In this document: one piece after another, positions 13,701 to 32,311 of the stretch
Layout of the letters: every line of letters starts with the position of its first letter
Numbering within the stretch: the first letter of the stretch is position 1
From: Circinella umbellata
Taxonomy: Eukaryota; Mucoromycota; Mucoromycetes; Mucorales; Lichtheimiaceae
Reading direction: 5' to 3'
Assembly: GCA_025093555.1 (NCBI GenBank)
Contig: JAIWNF010000028.1
Coordinates: 372,001 to 436,000, forward strand
Length of the DNA stretch: 64,000 nucleotides
Notes under the pieces: generated by a model
The model's database searches: none
What the model saw: the letters and a program-made list of their open reading frames with translations, nothing else
Told to the model about the DNA's origin: nothing
Program-made: the position numbers and the translations under genes

Positions 13701-14390
13701 AATCCATAAAAAAAAAGCAACCGAAATTTGTGGATACACTTGCCAATACTTTTCTGCAGATTGCAGCAAGTCGAGAACTTCAAAATAACTTTCTCCTGAA
13801 TAGTAATAAATACATATCTCCTACGTCTTTTTTTCTTTTATTTGGTCGTATTATCGTTTATAAAAATCCACATAAATATACGATACTTAAATCACGACCA
13901 CGAGATCTATTTTTTTTCCTCTAAATTTATGGCGATATATTTTTTTTCAACTGGTTTATATGTGTGGGAATATCTGTGTGATATTTATGTTGTCAAAGCA
14001 GGAACCCAGAATAGGCCTGTACCCATTATTACATTTACCATAAATAATAATTTCTCAAATTTTATTGCTACTCTATCTATTGTCGAATTCTTTATTTATT
14101 TTTTTGGGGGGTGAGGTGAGAGGGGTTGGGAGGGGTGGTGATGGTATCGATATGCTAATGGCAAGAGAAAGTCTTTTTTTATTGGGGGTTGATCGTAACT
14201 GTCACTTGAATAATATTTCAAAATAAAAAGGGGAGTAAAAATGAAATAAAATATATATTTTTACTTTTTCTTCTTCTTTTACTCTTTATTTCTTTTGCTT
14301 TATAGCCTCAGTATCGTCATACTTTATACTTTCCTTTATTCTTTTCTACCATCTTTTTACTTCCGTCATAATTATAAGATATCATTTGCT
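7772..14390. other. Long AT-rich intergenic stretch, no supported gene
   Basis: These 6.6 kb have many short frames but none with codon bias, a recognised domain or a plausible splice structure. 8229-8660 and 8830-9870 hold short coding-like pieces in shifting frames (for example GVDDPVCATQITHF and EIYIKGSKDEFTMQGADF) that may be remains of a mobile element, but I cannot name it. An AG repeat lies at 9375-9389. A G-rich block sits at 14106-14137. From 10000 to 13400 I see only AT-rich sequence without features. Confidence 0.5.
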
Positions 14391-15158
14391 ATGGTTACTA
14401 AAACTCATCGTCGATTGAGTGCCTTATCACTTAAACATGCTTTCGATGATCAACGCTCATTTTTTAGTCACGGATTCCAAAAAATATTTGTACAACCACC
14501 TAAATGCATTGTTGATAATGATGATGATGATGATGCATCTTCATTCTCCTCCGACGAACAATTTTCACCTTCTGTATCTCTTACACCTTCTACTTCATCT
14601 TATTCAGTACCGTCTTCATGGTGCTCTAGTGTAAATGAATCTGACATCGAATCTTTGATACTTTCTTTGGGTGTTGTCTTTGTTTGGTTACATATTCAAT
14701 TACAGACCATTATCTTATTACAAGAACCACTATTGACAACAACCAATACATCTCTCTCAAAAGTACCATCACTATCAAAGCAACAACAATGGTTGTCAAT
14801 GACAAAAAACACTACTGCTTCCATGACAACAAGCACATTCGATCCACAAACTTTGTTACCATCGCGATACCCAGGTCCAGATATGCCACTGGTAAACGAT
14901 CTTGTGAAAAACCAAGTCAGTATTGAAACATCTGAATTATGGCACAAACATGAACAGTTACCGCGGTATCCATCTTCGCGTCGCCAGCGATTTTATTATG
15001 AGGAGGACAGTGATCAAGAAGAAGCACTCTCAAAAGAACGACAAGCAATTCATAATCTAGCTCAAGATGTGCTGGCATACCTTGAAGAATCTAATGGAAA
15101 CGTTGTACCCGAGTTGGAAGCTTTAAGGCCCCAGCTTCAAAACTTTATTGACTTGTAA
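14391..15158 (+). CDS. Uncharacterised protein with one membrane segment and acidic C-terminus
   Basis: I do not recognise this 255-residue single-exon protein. It has a basic N-terminus (MVTKTHRRLS), a run of five Asp (44-48), a Ser/Thr/Pro-rich region (50-85), one clear hydrophobic segment (about 89-110, LILSLGVVFVWLHIQLQTII), a Ser/Thr-rich linker, and a charged helical C-terminus (EEALSKERQAIHNLAQDVLA). This suggests a small single-pass or tail-like membrane protein. The ATG at 14391 is the first ATG in frame; the frame is open upstream to 14295 but has no ATG there. The leader is T/C-rich, as in neighbouring genes. It ends 660 bp before the convergent AlaRS stop codon. Length and low complexity leave some doubt. 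Confidence 0.7.
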   Translation: MVTKTHRRLSALSLKHAFDDQRSFFSHGFQKIFVQPPKCIVDNDDDDDASSFSSDEQFSPSVSLTPSTSSYSVPSSWCSSVNESDIESLILSLGVVFVWLHIQLQTIILLQEPLLTTTNTSLSKVPSLSKQQQWLSMTKNTTASMTTSTFDPQTLLPSRYPGPDMPLVNDLVKNQVSIETSELWHKHEQLPRYPSSRRQRFYYEEDSDQEEALSKERQAIHNLAQDVLAYLEESNGNVVPELEALRPQLQNFIDL

Positions 15159-15818
15159 ATATCCCAATACCAATACCAATACCATTTCCATACCAATCTT
15201 ATTTTGTTATTATTTTTCGTTCTTGTTTTCTTTTTCTTTTCAACAACATATACTCCAACATATACACTACATTAATACATTATTCATCCCTGATTCATCC
15301 GTAATTCACTACTGTATCTTGTCCCTCTCTCTCTTCTCTATTTTTGCATTATTTGATTTGTTTTTTGTTTTCCTTTCTTTTGCACATATTCTTTTCACTT
15401 GTTGTCATTGCACATATGTAATGTATTTTGCGCCAATGTGATAAATCACCTCTTTTTGCACAGATTGAAATTTCCTCTTCTTTTTTTGTATATTTTTTCT
15501 ATTATTATTAAAAGCATCAAATAATGACAAAAATAGTTACTCCTTAGTGCTTTCTCTTACAGAAAGAGACTCCTCGTTTCGAAAAAACCGCTGTTTCGTA
15601 ATAATAAGGGGTCAGACAGCTTTTTTTTCCTTTCTTTTAAAAAAAAATATGTTTATCTTTTTTCTCATTTTTACTTTCACTCTAAAAAACAGCAGTATTA
15701 TTATTATGTACAATTTAAGGGGGGAATGGATCATCATTCTGCTTTTTTTGTTTAAAATTATTGTGGTTCTACTTTTTTTTTATATATCTAATACAATAGA
15801 TTTTTTTCCATCCATTTT
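15159..15818. other. Convergent 3' region between the small membrane protein and AlaRS genes
   Basis: These 660 bp separate two converging stop codons. The stretch is T/C-rich on the + strand with several A/T runs and should hold both 3' UTRs and polyadenylation sites. An open frame at 15547-15900 is mostly Phe/Ile/Leu from T-runs, overlaps the end of AlaRS and is not accepted as a gene. Confidence 0.5.
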
Positions 15819-20034
<4,216 letters not shown>

Positions 20035-21584
20035 GATTTATATGCTGAGAGATAAAAAAAAAACATGTCAATAATTTCTCTTCGGCCCTCCCAAAGTCTA
20101 AGCACTGAAGACGGAGAAATAGAAACAGCCACATTCCACTGTCTATTGCTAAGCAGGTTAAAAAAAAAGAAAGAGTCGCACTACTCAATGAGTTTACTCG
20201 AACATATTTTTTGACTCATAAAAAAATGACTATTAAAAGAATAAAAGATAACATGGTTCTCACATGTTTTTTTGATACTTTATTCTTCCTCTTTTATTTT
20301 TCACTATATTTTATAATTTATAAGATGATGATGCTATATGAATTAGAAACGAAAACCTGGAATCATCTTCTTTAAATATAACCGGGGGACGGACTTCCGG
20401 TTAAATTTCACTCATGAATGTCCGTGCAGAAAGACACAAAACGTTTAGCCTAACACATGTAATCAAAGTTTCTTCTTTCTTTTGTCTTTTTGTGCTCCCA
20501 TTACGTCGTGCCTTATTGTACTACCTTGAGTTTTCAACATCTTCATCATTGGTCCGGAGAAGAATATCCGGTGTTGCACTGCGTAACTAAAAGTGGGGTC
20601 AATGATCGTCGTCGAAGCTCATGGATTATTTCAATTTTTAGAACATGTATACATCTCTTTAGCTTATACGTCAACCTATATCATATTAAGAAACCATATA
20701 TGATATATTAATACAAAGCAATTGAAACCAAAAAACCTGGGGTAAAAAGGAACGATCTACATTGTTAAATTAACTCAAAAGAAACGAAACTTCAAAGATA
20801 AACATTTTTCCTAGCCCGAAAATTACCGGTTCATGGCCCCCAAGTTTAGAAACACAGATTTTTATTTTCGTTATTTATTATTGATTGAGATAAGAACGCG
20901 TTCACAATTTATGTAAAAACCTGGTCCACCTGAATGAGTTAGTAACAACAACAATAACAGTCCAATTGATAGGGTCACAAGAAATAATTACAGAGATTAT
21001 TTCTCTTTGGATTTCCGTATAATAAGAGTCATACGGAAAGTGATTATCGGAATCAAACAATGTTAAATAAGGGGAATAATTTTTATTATTTTATTATTTT
21101 CATAAGAACATTTTTCAGCAAGTAAAACCTACGACTATTTAGATCCATTCTTCAAGTTAAGACCTCAAGAATTAGAATGAGGTTAAGAATTTATCTAAAG
21201 TAAAACCATTGACTTGCTATTCAACTAAGAATTTTTCTATTATATATAAAAATTCCCTTTGATTCTTTATTATAAAGAAGCAACAGCTCTCTCTTTTCTT
21301 TTCAACCCTTTCTCCGCAATATCAACCGACTAATTTTTTTTTTCTACAAAGTCAGCAAAGTAAATACATCCCATTTCTACATAATTTTTTTTCTCTTTTC
21401 TTCTTCTTCTTCTCTTCTTCTTCAACCCCACCCCTCTCTTCCAAGAAAAGAAACCTTTTCAAAAAAAAGAAAAGACGCGTTTATTTTTTATTCGCTTTTC
21501 TTTTTCATTTATATAAAAAAACAACCTCCCCACTCTTTGTTAACTTTTTAATTTTTACTTTTAATTTTTTTTTTGGTGGCTTCT
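20035..21584. promoter_or_regulatory. Divergent promoter region between AlaRS and the DUF8032-type gene
   Basis: These 1.55 kb lie between the AlaRS start (-) and the next gene on the + strand. The right end (21290-21560) is strongly T/C-rich, with CTTCTTCTTCTTCTC blocks at 21397-21425, the usual look of a fungal transcription start region. The middle has no frame worth calling; the 73-residue frame at 20490-20711 has no domain. No tRNA or repeat was seen. Confidence 0.5.
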
Positions 21585-24215
21585 ATGGACGGCAATAATC
21601 GTACTACCTCTAGTGATAATTCGGTGTCACCATCAACGCAAACAAGTTCTTTAGCAGCTGCCATTGTTGCTGCAACACTTGCTGCAACTTCTTCACAAAA
21701 CAAACAACATTTGCAGTTCTGTGTAAACGACCTTTTGCATTCTTCAGACAAAGCTGAATCTTTACTGGAATCGTTAACCACTGAACAATTGAATATCATT
21801 GAAAAGACATTAAATAAAATTCGAGAGAAAAAGGCACCAGGTAAATCTACTTTCTAGTTCTTTTTTTTTGGGGGGAGGGATTCTACACCGTTAGATACTC
21901 TGAAATATTTTTCTGATATGTATTCTTCTATATATTTAGTAACTCCACCGCAACCGCAACCACAAGAAGAATGGAACAATGCGGCATCACAAGTAGCTAA
22001 AGTATTAGCAGATGCAATATCAGCTGTGGAAACAGATACCACAATTACTGTTACTAATAATTCAAATAGTATTAAACTTCAAGGAAAAGGAACTGAAGCG
22101 TCGTCACTATTACCACCACCATCATCATCATCATCATCATCATCACTACCACCGTCAAAAACAACAACCACATCTACTAATGAAAATAATACGAATGGAA
22201 CTGTTTCACATCATGAACCTGTAACGGAAAATCGCGATGGAGTAGAATGGGTCAGCTTTGTGTATTCACATCATCGGATCCTACGACGATATTGTATTCG
22301 AACAGATTTGGACAAGGTTGATATCAGTCAACTCGACGAAAAGTTCAAGCGCGATAATTGCGTGAGTAATGCTGCGTTATACAAATCCTCGTTGTGCGAG
22401 CGGATAGAATCAGGGAGTGCGTTTTGATAAACGTCTTTTTTTTCTCTTTTATTGTTTTTATATAAGCTCAAAAAATAATAATAATCACAAATTGTTATTA
22501 TTTTGGATTATATATTTTTATTATTGGGGAGGAATGAGATACTTTTTGGGGGGGACGGGATTAGAGGATTTGATATATATAAATATACACAAACAATTTT
22601 TTTTGTTAAAGACAAGTATCACTAATTCAAAAAAAAAAATCTTTTTTATTCGGAAATTTCAGGTGTATCCACGTGCCAACCTTCCGCGTGAAACGTATCG
22701 CGGTAATCGATGGGCGTACGAAACTGAATGTAATGTATTGGGATGGAAACTTGCAAGTTTGAATGCAAATGAAATAGCTGGTAAACGAGGTTTGATCCAA
22801 CGTGCTGTTGATTCTTACCGGAATCGTTACCCTAGTATGAGGTCAAGGCGCGTAGCACGACAGGAAAAGCTATTGAATGGCACACTCCGAAAACGTAAAC
22901 ATCGTGAGTCTGAGAATGATCATGAAGAACCCGCTGACAAGATGCTTAAGTCAACGTCGTTAAGTAGTAATAATAACAACAGCATGGAGCGATATTTACC
23001 AAAAACAATTTCTATTGACGATGGACCTCAAGGTAACAAGTGTCGGATACGAATCAATATTGAGACTGTACCTCTGGATGTCATTGATGCACCGTTTCGT
23101 AGAAGTAATTGTGTATTTCCACGCGCTATTAACATTACATCAACAACGCCTTCAGTATCACAACGCCAACTGGATGAGGCAAAATGTAATGAACTGGGAT
23201 GGAAATTGGTATGTGGTGATTTTTTATTTATATAATATATGCTGTGTAGGGTTTATGTTTGTCTGACAATGTGTTCATATTTATGTTATGCTTCTCTTTT
23301 TAGGCCTGGCTGAACCCACGGCAACTTGCCAATCGCAAGAGTTTGTTGCAGCGTGTGCTCGATATTTATCGAATTAAATTTGCATCCCACCTCAGACCTC
23401 GAAAATATGCTTCTCGGATGCCCCCTGCACCCTTTGCGCCGCCGCCACGGTCAGAACAACCACTCAAGCTTACGGCTGAAACACTTGCTGCTCAACAACA
23501 GCAGCTGGCTGCTCAAGAAAAACGGCAACAGCGTCGTAAAGAAGAAGATGATGAATCCATTTATAGTGGAACGACCGTATCACTAGATTTTCGCGACTGT
23601 TTCTCTCCACCTCCCGAAGTCGCGGATGATCCTACATTCTTTAAAGATATTCCAACATCACCATTACCTAGCCAACAACAACAACAACCACCTCAACCAC
23701 CACAACAGTCGTCTTCTTCTACCGTACTTCTTTCTGATTATGCAATTGATAGTTTAATGCTACCTGCTTCAAGAGGAGATTTGATGTTATGTCAAGGAAA
23801 CGATAGTCAAGATGTCGTGGCTGTTGCGGCTGCAGCTGCAGCTGCAGCTGCTGCATCAGCTCAACAAGAATATTGTGCGGATGATATGAGTTGTCATTTA
23901 AGTGTGGAAACAAGTAGCAGTGGTACAAGTAGTAGCAACCCATCAAATCATAGTTCACCTCGTCACCAACCTACAATGATCGGCATCGTTGATAATGATC
24001 TTTATAACGCCACAGAATTTTTAATGGATGGCATGTCATTATTTGGTCAACAAGAATCAGCAAATGATGAATTACTCAAACGATATATAGACGAACACGA
24101 TATTTTTAGCCCATGCGATCCCCATAGTCTTGGTACTGGCAGCATGTCAATGGATGATGATATTGTATTAGGCTATGACTTATCTACGAACTCTTTGTTA
24201 AATCAACTATTCTAA
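21585..24215 (+). CDS. Nuclear-type protein with two copies of a fungal DUF8032-like domain
   Basis: Four exons (21585-21840, 21940-22361, 22663-23208, 23304-24215) join in frame to 711 residues. Copy 1 of the domain (about 186-290) contains VEWVSFVYSHHRILRRYCIR and later CNVLGWKLASLN and GLIQRAVDSYRNRYP. Copy 2 (about 351-441) repeats the pattern with NCVFPRAIN, CNELGWKLAWLN and SLLQRVLDIYR. Around them are low-complexity regions: poly-Ser and Thr/Asn-rich before copy 1, Gln-rich and poly-Ala (encoded at 23818-23860) after copy 2, and an acidic Met/Leu-rich end. A basic patch (LRKRKHRES) may be a nuclear signal. This layout suggests a transcriptional regulator, but DNA binding is not shown. 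The domain name is from memory and is the least certain part. Confidence 0.8.
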
Positions 24216-26722
<2,507 letters not shown>

Positions 26723-29336
26723 TTATAAATGCAGGTCTGGTTTAACTGGCGACAACTTAGAACGTTGAAAACTGTTGCTATCGATTGTAGTGGCGCCATC
26801 GGGTTTTCTGCTGCCAGTTCTGTATGGAGCCAACCATGAAGCTAACGAGACGAATATATGATAGATATAAGGATTTTGAAAATTATTAATAATTGAACAT
26901 GAATCTGTAATATCTTTGGTCATCATTCATTTCTAATAGATATTAACATAAAAAAAACAAGATACACGTATCTACTACAGTATTTACCTTTAGTGGTGTT
27001 TGCTGTGAAATTATTTGGCGTACTGTTATTACTATATTCTATCGGTAGTTCGATAATATTTTTATCTTCATATGCGTCACTTTTTATTGTATCTCCTCGG
27101 TTCAGTTGTCGCTTTTTGCGCAATACGAAAAACACAATTAATCCAGCAATTATTGAGATCTATAAATGAATTGATATTAAACACATGCTATTTAATGTTA
27201 TGTTTGATAGTATGTTTCAGGATCACCACTAGTTACAAGTGCATCTTGTTTATATTTTTTGTTGGTATATTGATAATTTTACTAAAACTCACCGCAGCAA
27301 CACAGCCGACTACAATTCCAGCAATTGCACCCACTGTCAGCGATTTATCATCATCATTTGGTGGACTGATGATTTTTTGTTGGGCTTCGGCTCCTGGGAC
27401 AGATTCTATCCAAGTATAACTGGAAACATTTAAAACATGTAAATAATTGTTAACTTGCTGATATTCCGAGTCGTTGCATCCAAAAATGAAAAAAAGACTA
27501 TCTCCAACAAGAACAGCTAATAACATCATATTACGTATTTGGCAAATAAATCAAAATCACTCATAAGCAGAGGAACAAAGCAAACATTGATGAAAAGCTT
27601 AGTTTAAATGTGTAAAATATTGTATAATAACGTACCAGCATGTCCATATAATGGTCCACCCTGGTCAACGCCCGGTGTTGTATTTAGCGTGGTGTTGCTC
27701 CATGTCATGGTATCGAGATTTAGGATATAAAAATAGTCCCTTACCAAATTAATGGTACCTGTAATGTATTAAGAACAAGAGAATATTTATTACTATTTTG
27801 TTTCAGTACTCGAGCGTAGTATATTTAGTTTTATCTCTATCAAATAAAAATCTACCTGTGTCGACTCCTCCATAAAGAATAAGTTCATTGGTATGAGGTT
27901 CTGTGAAATATTGATAAGTCTATCAGCATTAAGGAACAAAAACCCAGAGTACTCTAGTCTATATGGTAGTTGATGAAAATTAACAATATACATACTCAGA
28001 GTCAATGAGTGGTCTATTCTTCCCGATGGAATAAGTCCTTCGGTGGTTATATTATTCCAGGTCTCACTATCGGTATCAAACGTCAAAATGCTGTTCATAG
28101 GAACATATTCATACCGATAATCATCATATGACACAGGATCAGGCGGGGCAGTATACATTCCACCGACATAATAAATTGTTTTACCGTCGCTTCCTAACAC
28201 CGATTTATGATGAAGTCGTATATCAATACTTAATCTTGATAAAGTGGCTTTTGGTGAACGCCAGTAACGTGCCTGTCATATATTTGATTTTATTTTACGG
28301 TTTAATACTCAAAATATGTTTAATAGTATGTAAGATGATTATGAACTTACATCAAATCGTAGAATCCGAATGTTCTGGGGAAATATTTCGTCAACCGTTA
28401 AATTGGTCCCCACAATCCTATACAACATTATTATAATGAGATTAAAAGAAGAATGTTAATATAGTCTTAATAATTACTAACAACCTTTTTATTATCTGGT
28501 CTGTATTATTATACTACATACCTTCTTCCTCCACCAATATAAACAAGATCATCTTTAGCAACAGCAGTATGTGAATCACTAAAATATTATAATAAGTAGT
28601 AATAAGAATCAGGACATAGTATGCTGTTGTAATACATTTATTATAGTCGTTTGTTATTGATGCGATTACTGTTAATATCGTAGTAGTAAGTAATAAATTT
28701 AACAAAACAATAATATCTTACTAAAAGTCACGAAGATCACTATCAGTCTCATTTTTCCATATATTATTATTAACATCATACAACACAGACAATTGCTGAT
28801 CCTTGCTATGTCCACGCCCACCGGTCAATATAAAACTGTTACGGCTGGGTATTGCTGCCATTGCAAAATAATAATTGGGTCCTATGTTTGTATCAATTGG
28901 TGACCAATTATTGTTTAAAGTACTGACGTTACTAGGCTTAGACACGTCAAGAGAGTAAAAGAGACCGGATTGGCTGATGGCTTCGTTTGCTTCATTACCA
29001 GAGTCAAATGAGTCTGAGTCAGATGGGAGTCTACGAATAGCGCCACCATAACAATATATTTTAGTATCAAGAAGAACGCAATCTATATAATAATACGTTG
29101 TATATAAGCTGTTCATATTTGTAAAAGATGTAGGCGGTAAATGTAATAACGGTTATTGTGATGTGATTATGATAATTTGACCCTTAACTGCCAAAATTAA
29201 ATATCTTAAATTGTATAAATATGTGTACCTATTATTACATACCATGATGAGCTCTGTCTGAAGGTTTTTCAGCTTGAACGAAAGTTAAAAAAATATTTAA
29301 CACTATAAAGAATAAACTAGTTTTGCAGATAAACAT
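26723..29336 (-). CDS. Secreted-ectodomain kelch beta-propeller membrane protein
   Basis: Ten exons (29336-29243, 29082-28722, 28578-28522, 28417-28351, 28272-27996, 27900-27856, 27758-27636, 27516-27293, 27159-26988, 26841-26723) join in frame to 512 residues. Order: signal peptide (1-22, ends FVQA), a kelch/galactose-oxidase-like propeller with repeated Gly-Gly strands (IYCYGG, FILTGG, LVYIGGG, YYVGG, LILYGG), a Pro/Asp linker, one membrane helix (about 403-428, VGAIAGIVVGCVAA then ISIIAGLIVFFVL), a stop-transfer RKKR, and an 80-residue cytoplasmic tail. Several N-x-S/T sites lie in the ectodomain. It probably binds a ligand or sugar outside the cell; the tail has no known domain. Start chosen because it gives the signal peptide. 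No catalytic galactose-oxidase residues were verified. Confidence 0.88.
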
Positions 29337-30687
29337 TTTTACATGGGCGACATAAGAGGAGCAAAAGAGAAATAAAGAAAGAGAATCGTAAAAAGAAATA
29401 TGAACCATATACGTATGAGTATTCCGTTTCGTTATTTTCACTTACACAACATCGCTTTTTCAGATTATCTTAATTGATTGGTCAAACAAAGTTGCTGTTA
29501 CGTATATTAACTTCTCATGTACCACATTCTAGGCACTAAAAATAGCATATTATAGTACAAACTTCTACTTGCTGTTACTTTAACAAGAGTAACATAAATA
29601 TTTGATTATTTAGTAGAAACCTGGCTTTGGCTATTCAGATTATATGTATGTATTATGTTGTATTTTCTAGCAGTCAATGGTTGTTAAGACTTATATTGTC
29701 TTTTATACAGGTTACGATTTTGATACCAAGATTACTAATCTTGACTTATAATTGTTACACATGCGCAACAGCTATATAATCACAACCTTATCTCTATCAT
29801 CAGGACGTACTAAATGTCCTTTTTTCCAAGACTTTTTGCAAGTGAACAAACTGGTTTTTATTGAAAATTACTACGGGAGCAGCATAGAGGGGTATGTTAG
29901 GGTCGTTATAGTACGCTGCGCCCGTAGTCTGACTTTGATCTTTGATTCATTAAAAAACATCCTCACTTGAACAAACACTTTTGCTATTAAGTACGTATAA
30001 TAGTTTGCCTTTGCTATAGGTTTACAATAATTTGTAGAAAATGGGCCGCACTCACAATTACGCTTCTGAAAATATATTCATATTAGCATATATGTATCGT
30101 AACTTAACAAGATTAAATCGAGAATGCTGCTCTTTCTGACTATTAATTGCGTTACACCCGGAATTTGGATGGACTACTTACGATTTGACACTGACCTAAT
30201 TAGCGAATTCTTTTGAGGTCCATAAAAATACTATCGTAGAAAGTACTCTATTTCTTTAGAGAAGACAAAATTTGGATACAACTCTAATACACAATTATAA
30301 TACAAAACATAGTTTATATGATTTGGGCTCTAATCGTAATACATTTGATTTTTAAGTCATGACTAACATTTTGCATTGTTAAATGGAGTTGCTCTTGGTC
30401 AGCTGGATACTTGGAGAAATTAAGCGGTTTTCAAAACGGATAATGAGACTAAAGAAAAAAAACATATATATGTTTATTTATGATACTATCAATTATAAAA
30501 AAGTTCAATCTAATACATCTGTTCTTAATACACAAATAATGCTGACCTCGCTGACCTCGCTTAGATCTATTTCTATAATGACTATTTACTTTCTGAACAT
30601 TCATGAGCCCCGAGTTTTGAATGACCTTATTTTATCCGCTCTCTCTCTCTCTCTCTCTCTCTCTCGACAAGTCTTATTTCATGCATT
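29337..30687. other. Intergenic, no supported feature except a CT repeat
   Basis: This is upstream DNA of the kelch gene and downstream DNA of the GH47 relic. A (CT)n microsatellite of about 25 bp lies at 30640-30664. Short frames (for example 29752-29970) have no recognisable content. Remains of the GH47 C-terminus might extend here but I could not follow them. Confidence 0.45.
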
Positions 30688-32311
30688 GTATTTGTATATT
30701 CGGCCTCGTTACTGATCTTTGATACATATACACACATTTTTCCAATAGTCCTTTTGCTATAATCATATTTTCAGGTCGATTCAACACTTGTGCTCCTATG
30801 ACTAACATGCCTAGAACAGAACAAGTTTAATGATCCATTTGATTTTTGGATTGCCCTGTACTAGTATCCAAAGGCAGTAAAAATAAAAACTCGGTGCCAG
30901 GCAGTTGTTATAACATGTGGTGCTTCTTATTATCAATGAATCGGGTGTCTTTTTTTATTTTTATTTATAACACTCTTTTTGTTAATTCTTATTGAACTAT
31001 AAGTTATATTGATATAAAAGGAGAATTTATAAAGTTGAGCATATTGCGGTATGGAACCATCTGTGAGTATATATTCCTATAATAAATATTCATAAACTAA
31101 ATCTCCCATTGCACCAAAACTGCAAGTGACATATATTATCCACCCGATGTCATATGTCAGTAATTCCGTTATTTTGCAGCTTTAGATCATTCTTATTACT
31201 TCTCGATACCTCATCCCACATATACGTACAGTCAGTGAATCTGCCCTTATCAGCCTTCAAGCCGCTCTGATACAGCCCTTGGATATAAATTCCATGATCC
31301 TAACCAACGTTGTCAATAAAATCAGTAATGATTTGTGCCTTTTGAACATAAACTTTATTCCGTAGTGCTGATGTCAAAAACTCTAATTGTATCGTCCCGA
31401 TTTCAGCAATCATGGTATTATTTCTTGATGTCGTACTTCTACAAGATAGAAAGAAATATATTTTAACTTCTCTCTTTCTCTCTCTTTATCAAATTCTTTT
31501 TTTTATACACTCTTGATTTTGTCAAAAATAATAATAATAGTACACCTACATACTTTACTGGACTCCATTCATGTGGTGGCAAACTGGTAGGCAAGGCAAA
31601 TCAAACGCAGGTAATAATGCTTGTCCTAATACGTCCGCTTTTTGAAGCAAGAATTTTGAATATTTTCTATTCGACAACTCATTATGTGCTTAAGAAACCA
31701 CCGAGGTACCGAATTAGCGATTCAAAGTCGCTGACTTTTGGCCTGCTATGTAATTGATCTTTTCCGATTCAAGTAGAGCTTCTTCAAACTCTTCAAATAG
31801 TTCCATTACCAATAAACTACTCAAACCATCAACAAGACTTGCTCCCCCAGCCTCAAAATGGGTCTTTATACGTACTGCTTAGTAACAGAGGAGATTTCAC
31901 CATAACCTCTAGAATATTTCACTAAATAATATTAGTAATAAACAAAGAGCATTGTACTTGATGTTTTTTTTCAGCTTCACTATATTTTTTCGTTATATAC
32001 ATACAGTATACATTCCACGCGTGTAAGAGTTACGTTTTTCACTTGCACTTGTTGATATGGATCTGGTAAATGAGTGAAATATTGGCGCTGTATTAATGGT
32101 AACCTTGATTCAAAGCTATTGTATCGCGAAGAGAACATTTTCAAGAACCTTGAATTTTTGGATCAGGTTTATTATTAATATTAGGTTGGATGCATTATTG
32201 TTTAAGGGGTTCTGTTGCTATGAACCAACATTGTGAAAGAATAAATAATATAGAAAATCCAAGAAAAAGTAGTCTCCATCGATGTGGAATCCTTGAAATT
32301 ATAGAAGACAT
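30688..32311 (-). pseudogene. Decayed GH47 (class I) alpha-1,2-mannosidase gene
   Basis: On the minus strand, ordered fragments match a GH47 mannosidase, an ER/Golgi enzyme that trims N-glycans. From the 5' end: a start at 32311 and a type II signal-anchor helix (RWRLLFLGFSILFILSQCWF), then GGASLVDGLSSLLVM (about 31845), ESLIRYLGGFLS, VLGQALLPAFDLP (about 31630), TMIAEIGTIQLEFLTSA (about 31437), HGIYIQGLYQSG, FGAMGDLVYEYLL (about 31118), GMLVIGAQVLNRPENM (about 30815) and IAKGLLEKCVYMY. Breaks include an in-frame TAA at 31682-31684 where the frame shifts, TAG at 31300-31302 and TAG at 31077-31079. The C-terminal third could not be found. Family recognition is firm because the fragments keep GH47 order; loss of function is certain from several independent breaks. 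Confidence 0.82.

Noticed and set aside
30640..30664. CT dinucleotide repeat read as an Arg/Glu protein
   Set aside because: Plain microsatellite in decayed DNA.
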